Assembly: GCA_023101885.1 (NCBI GenBank)
Contig: JALPQD010000225.1
Span: 2,604,001 to 2,668,000 of the forward strand
Length of the DNA: 64,000 nt
Direction: 5' to 3'
Source of the DNA: Typhlomys cinereus
Taxonomy: Eukaryota > Chordata > Mammalia > Rodentia > Platacanthomyidae
Shown here: one piece after another, positions 12,162 through 24,457 of the stretch
Layout of the letters: every line of letters begins with the position of its first letter
How positions within the stretch are numbered: the first letter of the stretch is position 1
Notes under the pieces: model-generated
What the model saw: the letters and a program-made list of their open reading frames with translations, nothing else
The model's database searches: none
What the model was told of the DNA's origin: nothing
Position numbers and translations under genes: made by a program

Positions 12162-12356
12162 TAATACATTTTTTATTATTTCCGCTCATACAAACTTAAT
12201 AGGTAGACCAGTTCCCTCCTTCCCTCCTCCTCCCCTCCCTCCCCATCCCCCAGTGCCTCCCCCCTAATTCCCAGAGAGTCCTTTATTGTGTATGCCTAAC
12301 TCTCCTCTGTGTCCTCCTCTCCGATGACATACAAGGACCCAGTGGCATTTCCCTGA
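12162..12356 (-). mobile_element. 195-bp L1 3' UTR insertion with 13-bp target duplication
   Basis: On the minus strand this is the last ~190 bp of the young L1 3' UTR: the polypurine tract, the TTTGTATGAGCGGAAATAAT end and an A-rich tail. It is flanked by a perfect 13-bp duplication, TTCATTAATTTTT, at 12149-12161 and 12357-12369. The target is the old L1, so it is a later insertion. Confidence 0.93.
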
Positions 12357-12369
12357 TTCATTAATTTTT

Positions 12370-12534
12370 ATCATGGTCTTAATTATTTCTTTATATCCAT
12401 TGCGTTTGGGTTTAGCATACTATTATTTTTCAAGATCTTAGGGTACATCCTTAAGTTATTTTTTACCGCTCTGATTTTTTTAATCTTGGCATTTTTATGT
12501 ATGATGTTTATTTATAGTGGGAGAGAGAAAATAT
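12370..12534 (-). mobile_element. Old minus-strand L1, continued
   Basis: Short degenerate L1 piece between the L1 tail and an LTR; continuation inferred from its neighbours. Confidence 0.5.
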
Positions 12535-13281
12535 TGTTACACAGTTTAGACAGAGTAGAAAAACTATGCTGAGGTCTTTGAAATTCTTTGAAGGTCATCC
12601 CCCACTGCAGGGATTATGTTGAAGAAACACACCCTACTAATCTTTAGGAACTGGTTCTAATCCTGCATATGGAGATTGAGGTGCCAATTTCCCCCAACCC
12701 TCTGTTCACTGAAAGGAGATGGAGATAAGCTCTGCGTTACAGATAAGCTAAAAAACAGCTCTACCAAGAGGCCCATCACAAGGTAAACTGAGCTGGGCCC
12801 CAATATGAGCAAACCAATGAAATACAGAGGACCAATCAAGTTTGCGGGAAATGGAGCTAACCAAAAAGGAAAAGGCACTTTTTTCTCAGACTTGTCTAGC
12901 CCTTCGAATACCCCTGACCCTGGCAGCGACCTTTGGATTGCTTTTTATCACTCATGGAGTCTGTGAGTCCTTTTCTGGATTTCTCTGGCACCTCATGGAT
13001 TCCATGACTGTAGTCCATAAGTTCTCAGCTTCTTGTCCCTCATGGACTCCATGTCTGTGAGTTCCCCTCTCTCTCCTCTTTTGAACCTCTCCTGCTGCTC
13101 TTCTGGTTCAGTTCCACACACAAGAAAGCAACATTTTGACCCAGCCTATCAGATGGTTCGTAGATGTCTGTGAGTTCTGTTCTTTGAACTCTGCCTTTAT
13201 CTCTACTCACGTTCTTATTTCAGTCTTCAACTCCTGAAAACAAAAACCTGGAGACATTAAAAAAAAATCTCCCCCTCAACA
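12535..13281 (+). mobile_element. LTR of family A, copy 1
   Basis: Starts TGTTAC and ends near CTCAACA. It aligns with the LTRs at 13662 and 47933: a shared CCCCCAACC stretch, then a CTGAGCTGGGCCCC-like block and a CCAATCA-like block, then CTGACCCTGGC. It carries three imperfect tandem units each starting CTCATGG (12951, 12992, 13039). No AATAAA is visible in this copy. It interrupts the old L1. Confidence 0.65.
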
Positions 13282-13661
13282 ATAGGAATGCGTTTACTGT
13301 ATCTGACAAAGTTTGATACACTGTACTTTGATTTTCATTTGATTCTAAAAACTTTTTATTTCCTTTTTCATCTCTTAGGTAACTTTTTCATTATTTCATC
13401 TTATGCTATTGAATCTCATTCATCTATGAATTTTCCGTAGTATCTATTACTCTTAATTTCTAGTTTTATTCCATTGTAGTTGGACTTAACACAAGAAGTT
13501 ATATTAATTTTCTAACATTTTTGAGGCTTTCTTTGTGCCCTAATATATGATCTGTTTAAAGAAAGTTCTATGGCTTGCTGAGAAAAATGTGGATCTATAT
13601 AATTTTGAGAGAGAATAATGTCTGTTAGTTTAGAATAGGATTTTCAGTTAGAATAGATTTT
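13282..13661 (-). mobile_element. Old minus-strand L1, continued
   Basis: Antisense old-L1 sequence similar in type to 14141-15745, including a stretch typical of ancient mammalian L1 (GCTGAGAAAAATGTGG). Non-functional. Confidence 0.6.
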
Positions 13662-14140
13662 TTTCAGGCAGTTTTAGGCAGTACAGTAAAACTTGGAAGG
13701 TGTTTTGAAGGTTACCACCATAGCTATGCAGGAATTGACACCAACCTCCCTGAGATATGGTGGCCAACTTCCTTCAACCTTTTTTATGGAAGGGTAGGGA
13801 TATGAGGTCCTCAAATGCAGATGAGTTAAATTCCTCAGAAGAAACAGCCCTAACATGAGGCAGGCCTCAGCTTCCAGGTCTGGCCTACTGAACTGGGCCC
13901 CCATATGAATAGCCCAATTAGATGCAGGGGATCCAAAGCCCCAGTCAGATTTACAGAAGCTGAAACTGACCCATAAACAAAAGCCACTTTTCCTGGGCTT
14001 GCCCAAGTTCATTAATACTGCTGACAGCTTCCTTGCCCCTTATGGTTTCTGTGTCCACAAGTCCTTTCATTTTCTCCCCTAATAAACCCTGCCTTAGTCC
14101 TCTACACATGTTCTGGACATAAAATCCTCTAACATTTCTA
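13662..14140 (+). mobile_element. LTR of family A, copy 2 (degenerate)
   Basis: Aligns with copy 1 and with 47933-48543 through CCTTCAACC, CTGGGCCCCCATATGAAT and a CCAGTCAGATTTACAGAA block. A polyadenylation signal AATAAA lies at 14081-14086, followed by CCCTGCCTTAGTCCTC, which matches the signal and context at 48449 in copy 3. The ends are not sharp. Confidence 0.65.
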
Positions 14141-15745
14141 CAGATATGTTTATTTTAAGTTCATTTGCTCTATCATATTCAATGTTTCTGTTTATTTTTT
14201 GGTCTGGATGAACTGTCTGTTGGTGACAGTGAAGTACTGAAATCACCCACTATTAAGGATTACATGTATTAAGAATAATGTGTAATTTTATGTTTTGTGG
14301 TATTTGTTTTGTGAAATTTGGTGTTTGGTGTACTTATATTTAGAATAATCATAAATGTTTCATCATTATAAAGTGGCCTTTATCTGACAAAATTTATTTT
14401 GAAGTGTATTTTGAATAGATGTTAGGCTAGAGATACCTGTGTATTTCCTAGTTCTATGTGATTGGAATACCTTTGTCTATACGTTCACCTTAAGGAAAAT
14501 GTCTTCCTTTGATTGAAACCTGTGCTCCTTTGGAGGCAGGAAAAGAAAGATGAAGTTTTACTCTAATTTGCTAGTCTGTCTCTTTTCGAACTATTACTAC
14601 TCAGACATTATTGAAGAGTGTATATCAATCGTATCCTTTTATTGTTTGGTGTTTTCTTGGTCCTCTTTCTTAACCATTGTCCTGGCATTGTTTATTGCTT
14701 CTCCTTATTCTCTTGGATGTGTTTACCTTCCTCTTCAGTTTTGTACTATCTCCTCCAGTGTCTTTTCTAGAGTTAACTCCATGGTTACAAAATCCTTCAC
14801 CCTATTTTCATCACAGGAAGTTTTCTTTGTCCTTCAATTAGGACAGGCAGTTTTGTTGTACATAGAAGCTAAGTTAGCAGTCCTGACATTTTAGAACTTG
14901 AAATACATCTTTCCATGATCTCGTGGCTTTGGAAATTTCTGTTGAGAGATCAGCTGTTATTACAATGAATCTACTTTTATTTGTGACATGATGTTTCCCT
15001 CTTGCAATCATTTTCTTGTTCTGTATATTTAGAATCTTAACTATAATATGACATGGGTAATTTCTTTTCCATTACCTTTTGATTTTTTATATGTCTCTTT
15101 TACTTGACTTAATTAGAAAATTTTTGATATGATTATACTAAAAAATTTTCTATGCCTTTTGTAAGAGTTTGTTTATGCTTAGAATTCACAGACTGAAGTT
15201 TTCTAGGTGTTTCAAAGATTTTCCATATGCCATTCTTGCATTTTTATTATCATTGATATTTACTGAATGATACAATTCCTGTATCTTGGCTTCACACTCT
15301 AATACTCTGTCCTTCCTATGATGCACATTGGTGAGACTGTCCACTGAGTTAATTTTAATTGAAATTTTCTTTTCCAGCATCATTTCTTTCATATTTCTAT
15401 CTCTATTTCCTCATCTTTCTTGAACTCCATTTTCATATTTCTATACTAACTTTGTTATTTCATTCAGTTCTTTTTCTATTTCCTTTTGGAAAATATTCAA
15501 ATGTCATTTTAAATATGTTTATTGTTATTCTTTTGAATTATTTGGAATACTTTTGGTATTTTTATTCTTTGTCACTTTCATCAATGAATGAAATGAATTT
15601 ATTTTATTTTACCCCAAACTGTTATAACTTTGGTGCCCAACAGATTTTCAGCTTGCTGAATGTTGTTCAGATTTGTTTCAAAATCTCCTCTCTACAGTCT
15701 TATGACATTCTGTTAGATTTCAGTATACTATCCTACTCCACTCCT
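14141..15745 (-). mobile_element. Old minus-strand L1, upstream part
   Basis: Antisense sequence typical of ancient L1 (a stretch near 14210 reading GTCTGGATGAACTGTC, and near 15040 AACTATAATATGACATGGG). From about 15190 it passes into a coiled-coil-like ORF1-type region on the minus strand. No intact frame. Confidence 0.65.
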
Positions 15746-17560
15746 AGAGAATGGCTAAGATAAAAAATTAAACACAGATAACAACAAATGCTGTCAAGAA
15801 TGGGGAAAAGAAAAGACATATTTATAGTTAGTGGAAGTAGACAGATACAGCCACTTTGGAAATAAGTATAAAAAGCAAATTACTATATGACCCTGCTATA
15901 CCATTTCTGGGCATATTTTCCAAGGACTTTATTTCTTACTACAGAGATACCAGCACAGCCACATTCACTGTGGTTCTATTCACAACAGAAAGGAAATAGA
16001 ATCAGCCTAGATGTTTACCAACTGATGAATGGATGATGAAAATGAAATGTGATACTTTTCCACAATGAAATGCTATTAAGCTCTCAAGAAAAATAAAATT
16101 ATTGATAAAAAAATGGAACTGGGAAATTTATGCTCAGTTATCCAATATATAGAAAGAGAAGCACTATATATTCTCATGCATATGTGCATGCTTGTGTACT
16201 AAACTAAAAATACCTACAATATCCAGAAAACTATAAAAGTACCATAAATCATTGTGAGTGAGGGGGTCTTATATGAGGGATGGTATAAGAATACAGATAT
16301 TATAAACTCGAAAATGGAAAAAATGAGAACACCATGAAAAGGAAGAAGATTAAGGGTTAGGTTAGTGGAAGGTGTAGGGGGTTTGTCCCACTAATATTGT
16401 ATCATAAAAATGTCTGATAGAAACCTCCTATATTATAAATTTATATAAAACCACAAAGTAGGATCACAGGTGCCCTACCTGGGGGTACACAGAAGGGAAG
16501 AAAATGAATAGCAGAAACTTTCCTAAAAAGCTTCTCTCAGAAGGTGTAGATAATTAAACAATACTCCTAGTACAAGGTATGTGATACTTCCTGATAAGTT
16601 GTTGGTCAGGGCTTTTTCAAAGGTCCCCCACAAAACAATATAGACGTTAATATTTTATTGCTTTTGGTTACCCACCAGAGCCTGGTAGTTAAACCCTATT
16701 GCTGAAGACAAAGCACACATTGATCACAGTAAATGGAGAACATACATCAGACCCGACATGGAGGCATTCTTCTAGCTGACCAACTTTCTGAGTACCAGAA
16801 GATACTGCTTAGAGGTGAAGAGAACCAATGACATTCTTACCCAGATATGTACTCTCTGAGCTAGAACAGCAACTCTGGCAAGAAGTCCTCAATAGTGCAA
16901 TAATGGCATGAATGTTATGAAGATAACCAACTGTACAGATTGGAATTAAAGTCTACTTGCCAAGAGGTAATATATGCCTGGCTTTGTTAATCAGGCCAAA
17001 ACCCTCTAAATGGGAGGCCCATAAACTTACAGGGGGAACAAAATAATTCTAAGTGTGTGATATCAAACTCCTAATCTAAACACCTATCATTAGGTCCTTG
17101 GATTAGAACAGCTTTCATTCCCCAAGTGAGAAGCTTTTAATTTACAACAGAAAATTTTGAATACAAAGATACACAAAAGACAAAAATGCAGAGAATGAAT
17201 GATTGTAGACTCTTCAGACCTACACAGGGCATCTAGTCACTTTTTCCCAACTAAAGTCTCAACAAACCTCAGAAACCCTCAGAAAAAGGGGATAATATGA
17301 TCAAAAAAGGCAGAAGGTGAGGAGGGACAGCATCCTCTAGATATGACAGGGTTATTTCACCTATAATCGTCAGCAAAATCTACTCCCACAAAACCTGCAT
17401 AATATTTGGCTTCTCAGTAGTTTCATCATGCCATAGGGAATACTGCATGTGGTACCATACCTCTCTGAGTGACTAATGAGGGCACATGTTAGATGGAAGA
17501 AGAGAATATACTTTTCTAAATGGATTACTCATCAATATAAGATTCATGCTTAGACAAGTG
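15746..17560 (+). mobile_element. Old L1 3' end (ORF2 end plus long 3' UTR), plus strand
   Basis: Starts with the end of ORF2 (GAGAATGGCTAAGAT, then CTATATGACCCTGCTATACC, which aligns with CATATGACCCTGCTATTTC at 34585). It continues into an older-type rodent L1 3' UTR that also appears at 62655-63795 (shared GATAAGTTGTTGGTCAGGGC-like and TTTGGCTTCTCA-like blocks). The orientation switches relative to the minus-strand L1 on the left, so this is a separate insertion or a rearrangement. Confidence 0.7.
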
Positions 17561-18044
17561 CTCATGGACACATCAGCATAGATAACTCAGATGAAAATCA
17601 GTCGGCCACATGTTGAAAAAGATGTGAAAGCAAGATAGACCTTGATAGATAAAGCTTTCCTTTGGGAAGAGCAGAGGGACAGGATTGGATAATAGGAGTA
17701 AAAATAACTTATTTTTATAGCATTCATACATTGAACTGTAACATAAAATGCAAATAATTTTATGCAAATCATTTGCCTATGTTAATTAGGTGATAACATC
17801 AATTACCACAGTGCTTAAAAGTAATGTCACCTTGCAGAAACAAATTAACACTATTCTTGGTGTCTATAAATGTGGGCTTTTTTCACCCCAATAAAATAAT
17901 CATGGTTTAAAGTTTATATATGGAAAGAGGATTTACAGAGATGCTAAAGTGATCAACGTGGAAAATAGATAGACTCCGCTTCTTGTTGTGAAACAATAAA
18001 ACAATTTTCTGAAATTCAGTAATATAAAATAAATTTATATTTAT
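17561..18044. other. No gene seen
   Basis: Unassigned AT-rich DNA. The two overlapping minus open frames (17573-17772) share one region and show no motif. Confidence 0.4.
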
Positions 18045-18055
18045 AAAAGTTCATT

Positions 18056-18398
18056 CCATGACTTTGCAAAGTCTAGCATGGATCACAGGCACTAGGATCC
18101 TTACAGGCAAGGATTAACAGCCACAATAGTGTTCCTATACTAAAGGGGAACACAAAAAAGAGCTCTAGACAATGCTAATGAGTCCTTACACCTCATCAGA
18201 GAGAAGGACCCAGAGGGAAGTTTTGACATGCACACTAAAGGATGCTCCAGGAATGGGGAGAAGAGGGCACTGAGAGAAAGGGAGGGAGAGAGGAAGGAAG
18301 GGGACAAGGGGGAAGGAAGCAAGGGGATCCAGGGAGGAGTAGAGGAAGGGAGGGGAATGGGGTACTTATCAACTTTGTATGAGTGGAAGAAATAAAAA
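18056..18398 (+). mobile_element. Truncated L1 3' UTR insertion with 11-bp target duplication
   Basis: The final ~340 bp of the young L1 3' UTR: the CTAGCATGGATCACAGGCAC block, the polypurine tract, the TTTGTATGAGTGGAAGAAAT end and the A-tail. It is flanked by AAAAGTTCATT at 18045-18055 and 18399-18409. Confidence 0.92.
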
Positions 18399-18409
18399 AA
18401 AAGTTCATT

Positions 18410-18775
18410 TATCAGAATCTTTTGAAGTTGAGAGTTCCGAACATTATTCAAGTGTCACTAATGTGTCTGTGTATTCTGAATTGAGAAATGTGTTAAGTGA
18501 GGGAAGAAGGTAGAATGGAAATGTCCTGACATACATGGTTTCACTGTGAACTGGTATCACCCACCTCACCTCTAGAATGTTGTGAAGATAGTATGTGTTT
18601 ACTTCAGTCTGATAAATACTTTCTGCTTCCAGATCACCTCAAGGACTGTGTGAAGACATATTGGTCTACTTTGAGATAGCAGTCATTGCAACAGCTCAGA
18701 CCTGTAGATCTACTTGAAGTAAATCCTGGTCTTTTACAGAATGACATTCAATTTGTAAAAGACAGCTAATCTGTA
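18410..18775. other. No gene seen
   Basis: Unassigned DNA between an L1 tail and an LTR; nothing recognised. Confidence 0.4.
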
Positions 18776-19140
18776 TGTGATAGTTAATCCTGGGTGTCAA
18801 CTTGATATACCTGGCATTAACTAAGATCAGCAGGGACCACTTGAAGAGATTATCTGGATAATACAAAGACCAGCCCTAGATACCACTGGAACCTCCCAGT
18901 AGTGGACCAGATAAAAGAAACCACAGAACAGAAAACTGGGAACAACAGAGACTCTCCAGGAATCTTCCAGCCTTCAGCCACATGGATGCTCCTGACTTAG
19001 CCTGTCTCCAGCTTTGGCCAGCCAGCTGTGAAAGACTGTATCTACCCTCTGGAACCATAAGATGAATAAATTTCCTTTTCTTCCTTAAGTTATTTGACTT
19101 TGGGTGTTCTCTTATAGCAATATTTAAGAGTAACCTTAAC
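18776..19140 (+). mobile_element. MaLR/ERVL-like LTR, plus orientation
   Basis: Starts TGTGATAGTTAATCC with GTGTCAACTTGA, typical of rodent ERVL/MaLR-class LTRs. It ends with AATAAATTTCC, then a CTTAAGTTATTTGACTTTGG stretch and TAGCAATA, as such LTRs do. Its start resembles the minus-strand LTRs at 621 and 57626. The 3' boundary is uncertain. Confidence 0.65.
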
Positions 19141-21099
19141 TCTATATTAAGTCACTTCCTTTGCAAATATTGGAAATATCTCTAAAAAGTCTGTTACCTT
19201 CAGTTGAGCAATTAGTAATGTATAAGATCATAAGTGCAACTTAAAGAGTAACTAGCCTTCCACTTCTCCATGTTAAGTTTTTAATCTCCATATAAAAATA
19301 CAATGTCTACATTTGAGAAACAAGATCTATTCTTTATCTTTTATTTCTCTTCTTTAATAAATAGAATATGGAACTAGTTACCTACTGTAAGTGTAAAAAC
19401 ATCCTGAAAATGGCACCAAGAAGTTGGTCTAAATTTGGTACTGGTGTAGGGCATGGTGTGGACCATGGAAACTTAAACAGAATTCTGAGATGCACTGGTT
19501 CCGGGGACGCAGGCTGCAGGAGAGGTTGATGAGAAGGGAACCTGATTGTGACATACATCGTCATATCCTCCTCTAGGTTATATTCCTTTGTTTCCAAATG
19601 CTTATCACACATAAACATGAAATGAAAATCAGAGTCAATTATGGATATCTTACAGGCTAGTGGCACCCCTAAAATCATTCCATTAAGTCAAGCATGGTTA
19701 GGAAGCTTATATTGTAAAAATAACAGTGCATTAAAAATAGGGACTTCAACTTTTGTGTGAAAATTCAGATTTGATAACACTGGACTATCTTCCCACATCA
19801 TCTTGATCAAGTAAAACTGACCACAAGCAGTTGACTCATGACTCCTATATTCACACTTTATACACAGTGGCAGTTTTCTCTTTATTTACTCTCATTTCCC
19901 ACAAAGATCATGGGGACATAAGATTCCTTCAAATCAATTCCTTCCTTCACAGTCCTACAAAATGCATACCCTGTTGAGGACTTATTACATGAATGAGTAA
20001 CTGAAGATGTCAAACTATTCAGTATTAGCTATATTAAAATAACATGTATTAAACTCTGTGCCTGGCACTGAGATGGGACATCCCAATTACTCACTTTAAT
20101 TTTAATGGATAAGATTTTCAGTGGTCACTATATTACACTATGGATAATATGATCAGCTACAAGGCATGCCTAAAGATAGATGCCCACTGTTACAGAGTCC
20201 AAGGAAGATACTTATAACTTTAAAGATTAAAGCACAAGGATGACTCCAAAGTTGAGCTATGATCCTAGACGCCAGTGTTTCTCCTTAGTGTAAAACAGAG
20301 CAGGAAGATTTAGCTAACCACAAATTAAATAAAGGAATTCAGGTGGAAATTTTGTAGCTTATGAAAGCAGGTCATTTTCACCAGACTATTCATATGTCAA
20401 AACATGCTAGTTGTACATTTTAATTATATTTAATGGTACTGTGGTTATTCTTCAATAAGTCTAAATAGAAATCAAATAGGTTTTCATGTTTAAAGCAGTG
20501 TTTTAAAACACTTCAGGAAAACAGATCATCGGATACATGAAACAGATACGATAATGCATAGACACATATGAGAAGAAATTGATTAATTCAGTTATGGAGA
20601 CCAAGAGGCATCATGACTTCCTCTCTGCAAGCTGAAGAACAAGGAATATCAGTGGTGTAATTGAACCCATGTTCAAAGGCCTGAGAATCAGTAGGCAATA
20701 GTATGAGTCTTGGTCTGAACCAAAATCCAAAAAAAAACAAGGATACATGTTGCTGGGCATAAGATGATGCCTCAACTCAGAGAAAGTTAGGTTAACCTTA
20801 CCAAGCTTGAGATTCTATTGGGTCTTCAGTAGAACTGAGTGATGCCTAGTAACATTGGAGAGGATCATATGCTTTGTTCAACTCATCAAATGAAATAATA
20901 TTTACTTAGCAATGCTTTCAGTGACACTGTCAGAAGAATGTGTTAGTTACCTGATCATTTTTAAGTTCAGTCAAGCATGGAGTTATTGATCACAGATAGC
21001 CATGGTCAGAAATGAATGATGTTGTATTAAAAGCCTATATGGACAAAATACTATGTCAGGGCCTTTGTATTACTGCAATCAGCATGTTAATTCAAAAAT
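19141..21099. other. No gene seen; about 2 kb unassigned
   Basis: The longest run near here without a recognisable repeat. The minus 98-aa frame at 19382-19678 has no motif I know. It could be unique host DNA. Confidence 0.4.
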
Positions 21100-21109
21100 T
21101 GGGACTCAA

Positions 21110-21376
21110 GGGGCTCAAGGGGCCTCTGCCTTGCAGGAGGAAGGTCCTGAGTTCAGATCCTAGACCCCACATATAGACACTGGGCAGAACCGGGGCGGCC
21201 TGAGTTTCTGGTCCTGGTAGGGTGGAGCCTGTGAATCCCGGAGCAGAGTAAACAAGGAGGAGGTGGAGGCGTCCATGGTAGTTCCCAAAATTGTCTGTGG
21301 TTCTACACACACACACACACATGCACACGCACACGCACACACGCACATGCACACACGCACAATTGAATAAAAAAAA
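21110..21376 (+). mobile_element. tRNA-derived SINE (B2 superfamily, DIP-like), copy 1
   Basis: Shares the body of the copies at 21401 and 22899: GGAAGGTCCTGAGTTC (B-box area), CTGGTCCTGGTAGGG, GAGGTGGAGGCGTCCATGG, then a CA-rich tract and TTGAATAA. Its head is damaged (the GCTGGAGAGGTGGCTC part is missing). It is flanked by TGGGACTCAA at 21100-21109 and 21377-21386. SINEs like this are transcribed by RNA polymerase III and moved by L1 proteins. Confidence 0.88.
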
Positions 21377-21400
21377 TGGGACTCAAAACATCAGCATCAA

Positions 21401-21599
21401 GGGGCTGGAGAGGTGGCTCAGGGGTTAAGCCTCCGCCTTGCAGGCGGAAGTTCCTGAGTTCGGATCCCAGATCCCACGTATAGACGCCAGGTGGAAGCGG
21501 GGGCAGCCTGCGCTTCTGATCCTGGTAGGGCGGAGCCTGTGAATCCCGGAGCAGAAGGAGGTGGAGGCGTCCATGGTGGTTCGCGAATTCGTCCGTGGT

Positions 21600-21641
<42 letters not shown>

Positions 21642-21683
21642 CACACAGTTGAATAAATAATAATAATTAAAAAAATTAAGAAA
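21401..21683 (+). mobile_element. tRNA-derived SINE (B2 superfamily, DIP-like), copy 2
   Basis: A well-preserved copy. Head GGGGCTGGAGAGGTGGCTCA with a pol III A box (TGGCTCAGGGGTTAAG), B box (GAGTTCGGATCCC), a GC-rich body, a long CA run (21603-21639) and a TTGAATAAATAATAATAA tail. It is flanked by a perfect 16-bp duplication, AAAACATCAGCATCAA, at 21385-21400 and 21684-21699. It sits against the 3' duplication of copy 1. Confidence 0.95.
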
Positions 21684-21699
21684 AAAACATCAGCATCAA

Positions 21700-22140
21700 T
21701 GATCATTTATTAAATGTTAGATATTTTAATGCTAATATTAATGCAAATATTGAATGCTATTAAAAGATATCAGATTTGAAAAGATGTCATGTAGATTTCT
21801 AGTCATTTATAAATAGAAAAATATTACTATAACTTGGAATAATATCCCTTATTTACCCTGATAACAAATGCAAGACCAAACTGAAAATGGCATACTCATA
21901 ATCCAAATTAAAGACTAAGATAATTTTATCCTAAGATGTAAGAGAAGAAAGGAATGGTAAAATAGGGGGTAGATGCAAGAAGGAAGGACAAAAGAATGAG
22001 AGACATGAGGAGGAAGATAGGAAACAGAAAAATAGTATGTTTCTTATTTCTGTATACTTTTATACTTATTTCATATAGTATATTCTGTTCATTTTGTTCT
22101 AGTCATGTCTAAACATGTCTAAACAGAATAGACTTCAGCT
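21700..22140. other. No gene seen
   Basis: AT-rich DNA between the SINE pair and the old L1; a purine-rich stretch at about 21945-22030. Confidence 0.4.
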
Positions 22141-22898
22141 CAAATCTAATCAGAAGAGATAAAGAAAGTCAAATCATTTTGATCAGTAGAGCAATCCACC
22201 AAAAGACAGTGCAATTTTAAATATACACATTCCATACTCAGGCATGTCCAAAGTAAAATAAATTCTACTATGATTTATGTCACCGATTAATCCCAATACA
22301 GTGATAGTAGGTGACTTTAATATCACACTTTTGCCAGTGGACAGGTAATCCAGACCAAAAAAAAAAAAAACCAAAGAATAATTGGAGCTAAATGATATAA
22401 TAGATCAAAAAGAACTCATGAATAGGTATAGAATATTTCACCCAAGCATTATAGAATATACAGTCTTTACTCAGTCCATGGTAGTTTTACTAAAATCGAA
22501 CATATATTGGAATACAAAACAAATCCAAACATATACAGGAATATTGAAAAAACTTGCATTTAATCTGACCATGATGGAATAAAGCTTGACATCAGTAGCA
22601 AAAGAAACTTCAGAAAATATGCAAATAGATATTACACAAAGTATTATTTAATAATGAATGGATAATTAAAATAATTGAAAATGCAGAAAGTTTTGGAGTT
22701 GAATGAAAATGAAAATCCAATATTCCAAAACCTCTGGAATCTAATGAAAACAATCCTAAACATGATGTTTATAGTTCTTACTGACTGCATAAAGAAATCA
22801 TAAAGAATGTGAATACATAACTTAATGATGCATCTGAAACATTTAGAAAAGGAAAAACAAACCAAAAGCAAAACAATAGATAGAAATAGTAACAATTC

Positions 22899-23181
22899 GG
22901 GCTGGAGAGGTGGCTCAGGGGTTAAGCCTCCGCCTTGCAGGCGGAAGGTCCTGAGTTCGGATCCCAGATCCCACGTATAGACGCCAGGCGGAAGCGGGGG
23001 CGGCCTGCGCTTCTGGTCCTAGTAGGGCGGAGCCTGTGAATCCCTGGGCAGAAGGAGGTGGAGGCGTCCATGGTGGTTCGCGAATTCGTCCGTGGTTCTA
23101 CACATACACAGACACACACGCGCGCGCACATACACACGCACATGCACACAGTTGAATAAATAATAATAATAATAATAATAA
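22899..23181 (+). mobile_element. tRNA-derived SINE (DIP-like), copy 3
   Basis: Near-identical to copy 2 over the A box, B box and body (GCGGGGGCGGCCTGCGCTTC), then a CA/CG tract (23099-23151), TTGAATAA and a (TAA)n tail. Flanks: AGAAATAGTAACAATTC (22882-22898) and AGAAATAGTAATTC (23182-23195), one short indel apart. It is inserted in the old L1. Confidence 0.95.
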
Positions 23182-23819
23182 AAGAAATAGTAATTCACAA
23201 ATTAATGAAATCAAAGCTAAAAGAATTAAAAAGAATCAACAGAACAAAAATTTGATACTTTAAGAAGTAAATAAGGTTGAAAAACTTTTAGCTGGATCTT
23301 CAAAAGTAGAGATAAGGCTCAAATTGATAAAGTTAGTTGAAGTTAGGGTAATATTAGAACCTATCATAAGGATATGCTTTCAAAATTTTTGTTCTACTAA
23401 GTTGAAAACTTAAAAGAAGCTGATGAATTCTAGGTGCATCTGACATTCCAACGTTGAAATCTATGCTAAGTTGAAATCAATAATTTAAACAGTCCTGTAG
23501 CAAAGAGATTGAAGCAGTAGTTAAAAAAAAAAAAAACATTAAAAAGGTACATATGGATTCACAACAGAATTCTACCAAAGAATTTAAATAAATGCAATCA
23601 TTTTTTCTTTAATTACTTAATTAGTACTTTTCTTTAATTATTTACTTAGTACTTTAATTACTAAAAATAAAAGTAACACTTCCAAACTTCTTTCATAAGC
23701 CAGTATTATTCTAGTATCAAAACCAGATAAAGACAACAATAACAACAAAGAGAAACCTAACATCAGTACCAATATCACTGATGAGCAAGCATGCTAAAAT
23801 TCTTAGAAAAAATGCTTGA

Positions 23820-24038
23820 AATTGGTCCAGAGTGATGTTCAGGGTTTAAAGTCTTTGCCTTGAAAGCACAAGGACTTGAGTTTGTACCCCTAGATTCCAT
23901 GTAATAATACCAGGCAGATGACTCTGGCATGTAATTCTGGCCTTGGAAAGCAGAAATCAGGAGATCCTACAGTAAGAAATATGGAGGTTAAAAACAATCC
24001 ATGAAGATTCCCAATGTCATACTTGGGGACTTCCACAG

Positions 24039-24070
<32 letters not shown>
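23820..24070 (+). mobile_element. Degenerate SINE of the same superfamily
   Basis: Shows a diverged head (AGTGATGTTCAGGGTTTAAAG), a B-box remnant (AGGACTTGAGTTTGTACCCC) and a CA microsatellite (24041-24069) in the expected place. Much older than copies 1-3. No clear flanking duplication. Confidence 0.6.
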
Positions 24071-24071
<1 letters not shown>

Positions 24072-24081
24072 GGAGAGGGAG

Positions 24082-24457
24082 TGTCATAATAGTAGGCAAT
24101 TAGTAGTTGAGTTAGGCCCACAGCAGACCTGCAGGAGATTGTTTAGTTGATGAGGAAGGCCCAGCCCATGGTAGGTGGGATTAGGCCTTGGAAAAAATAC
24201 AGACAGCTGGTTGAGAAAATTGGCATCCTTTTCTACACTTGGCAAGACATGCTGGTCTGGCAAGTAAGGATCATCCCTCTCTCAATCATTATGTAGAGAT
24301 GATGTGGCCAGTTCCCTCAGCTTTGGTGTTGGCATGAGCTCTCTTGTCAAGCTGGACTGAGAACTGTAACCAAATGATCGTAAGAGACAATAAACCTCTT
24401 GTTCCCTTAAGCTATTTGATGGTCATTTATCAGCAATCATACAAGCAAACTGCAACA
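24082..24457 (+). mobile_element. MaLR/ERVL-like LTR, plus orientation
   Basis: Starts TGTCATAATAG and ends AACTGCAACA. It has AATAAACCTCTTGTTCCCTT near the 3' end and matches the minus-strand LTR at 621-1049. Flanks GGGAG (24077-24081) and AGGAG (24458-24462), a 4/5 match to a 5-bp duplication. Confidence 0.72.

Noticed and set aside
12951..13060. CRISPR-like regularly spaced repeats in LTR family A
   Set aside because: Units are imperfect, only three, with unequal spacing and no conserved repeat/unique spacer pattern, in a mammalian genome.
13282..13661. LTR copies at 12535 and 13662 as the two LTRs of one provirus
   Set aside because: The 380 bp between them is antisense old L1, not retroviral internal sequence, so they are better read as separate insertions.
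21425..21706. Val/Cys-rich coding frames over CA repeats
   Set aside because: Frames such as these across 21092-21706 and 22922-23149 are translations of SINE CA tracts.
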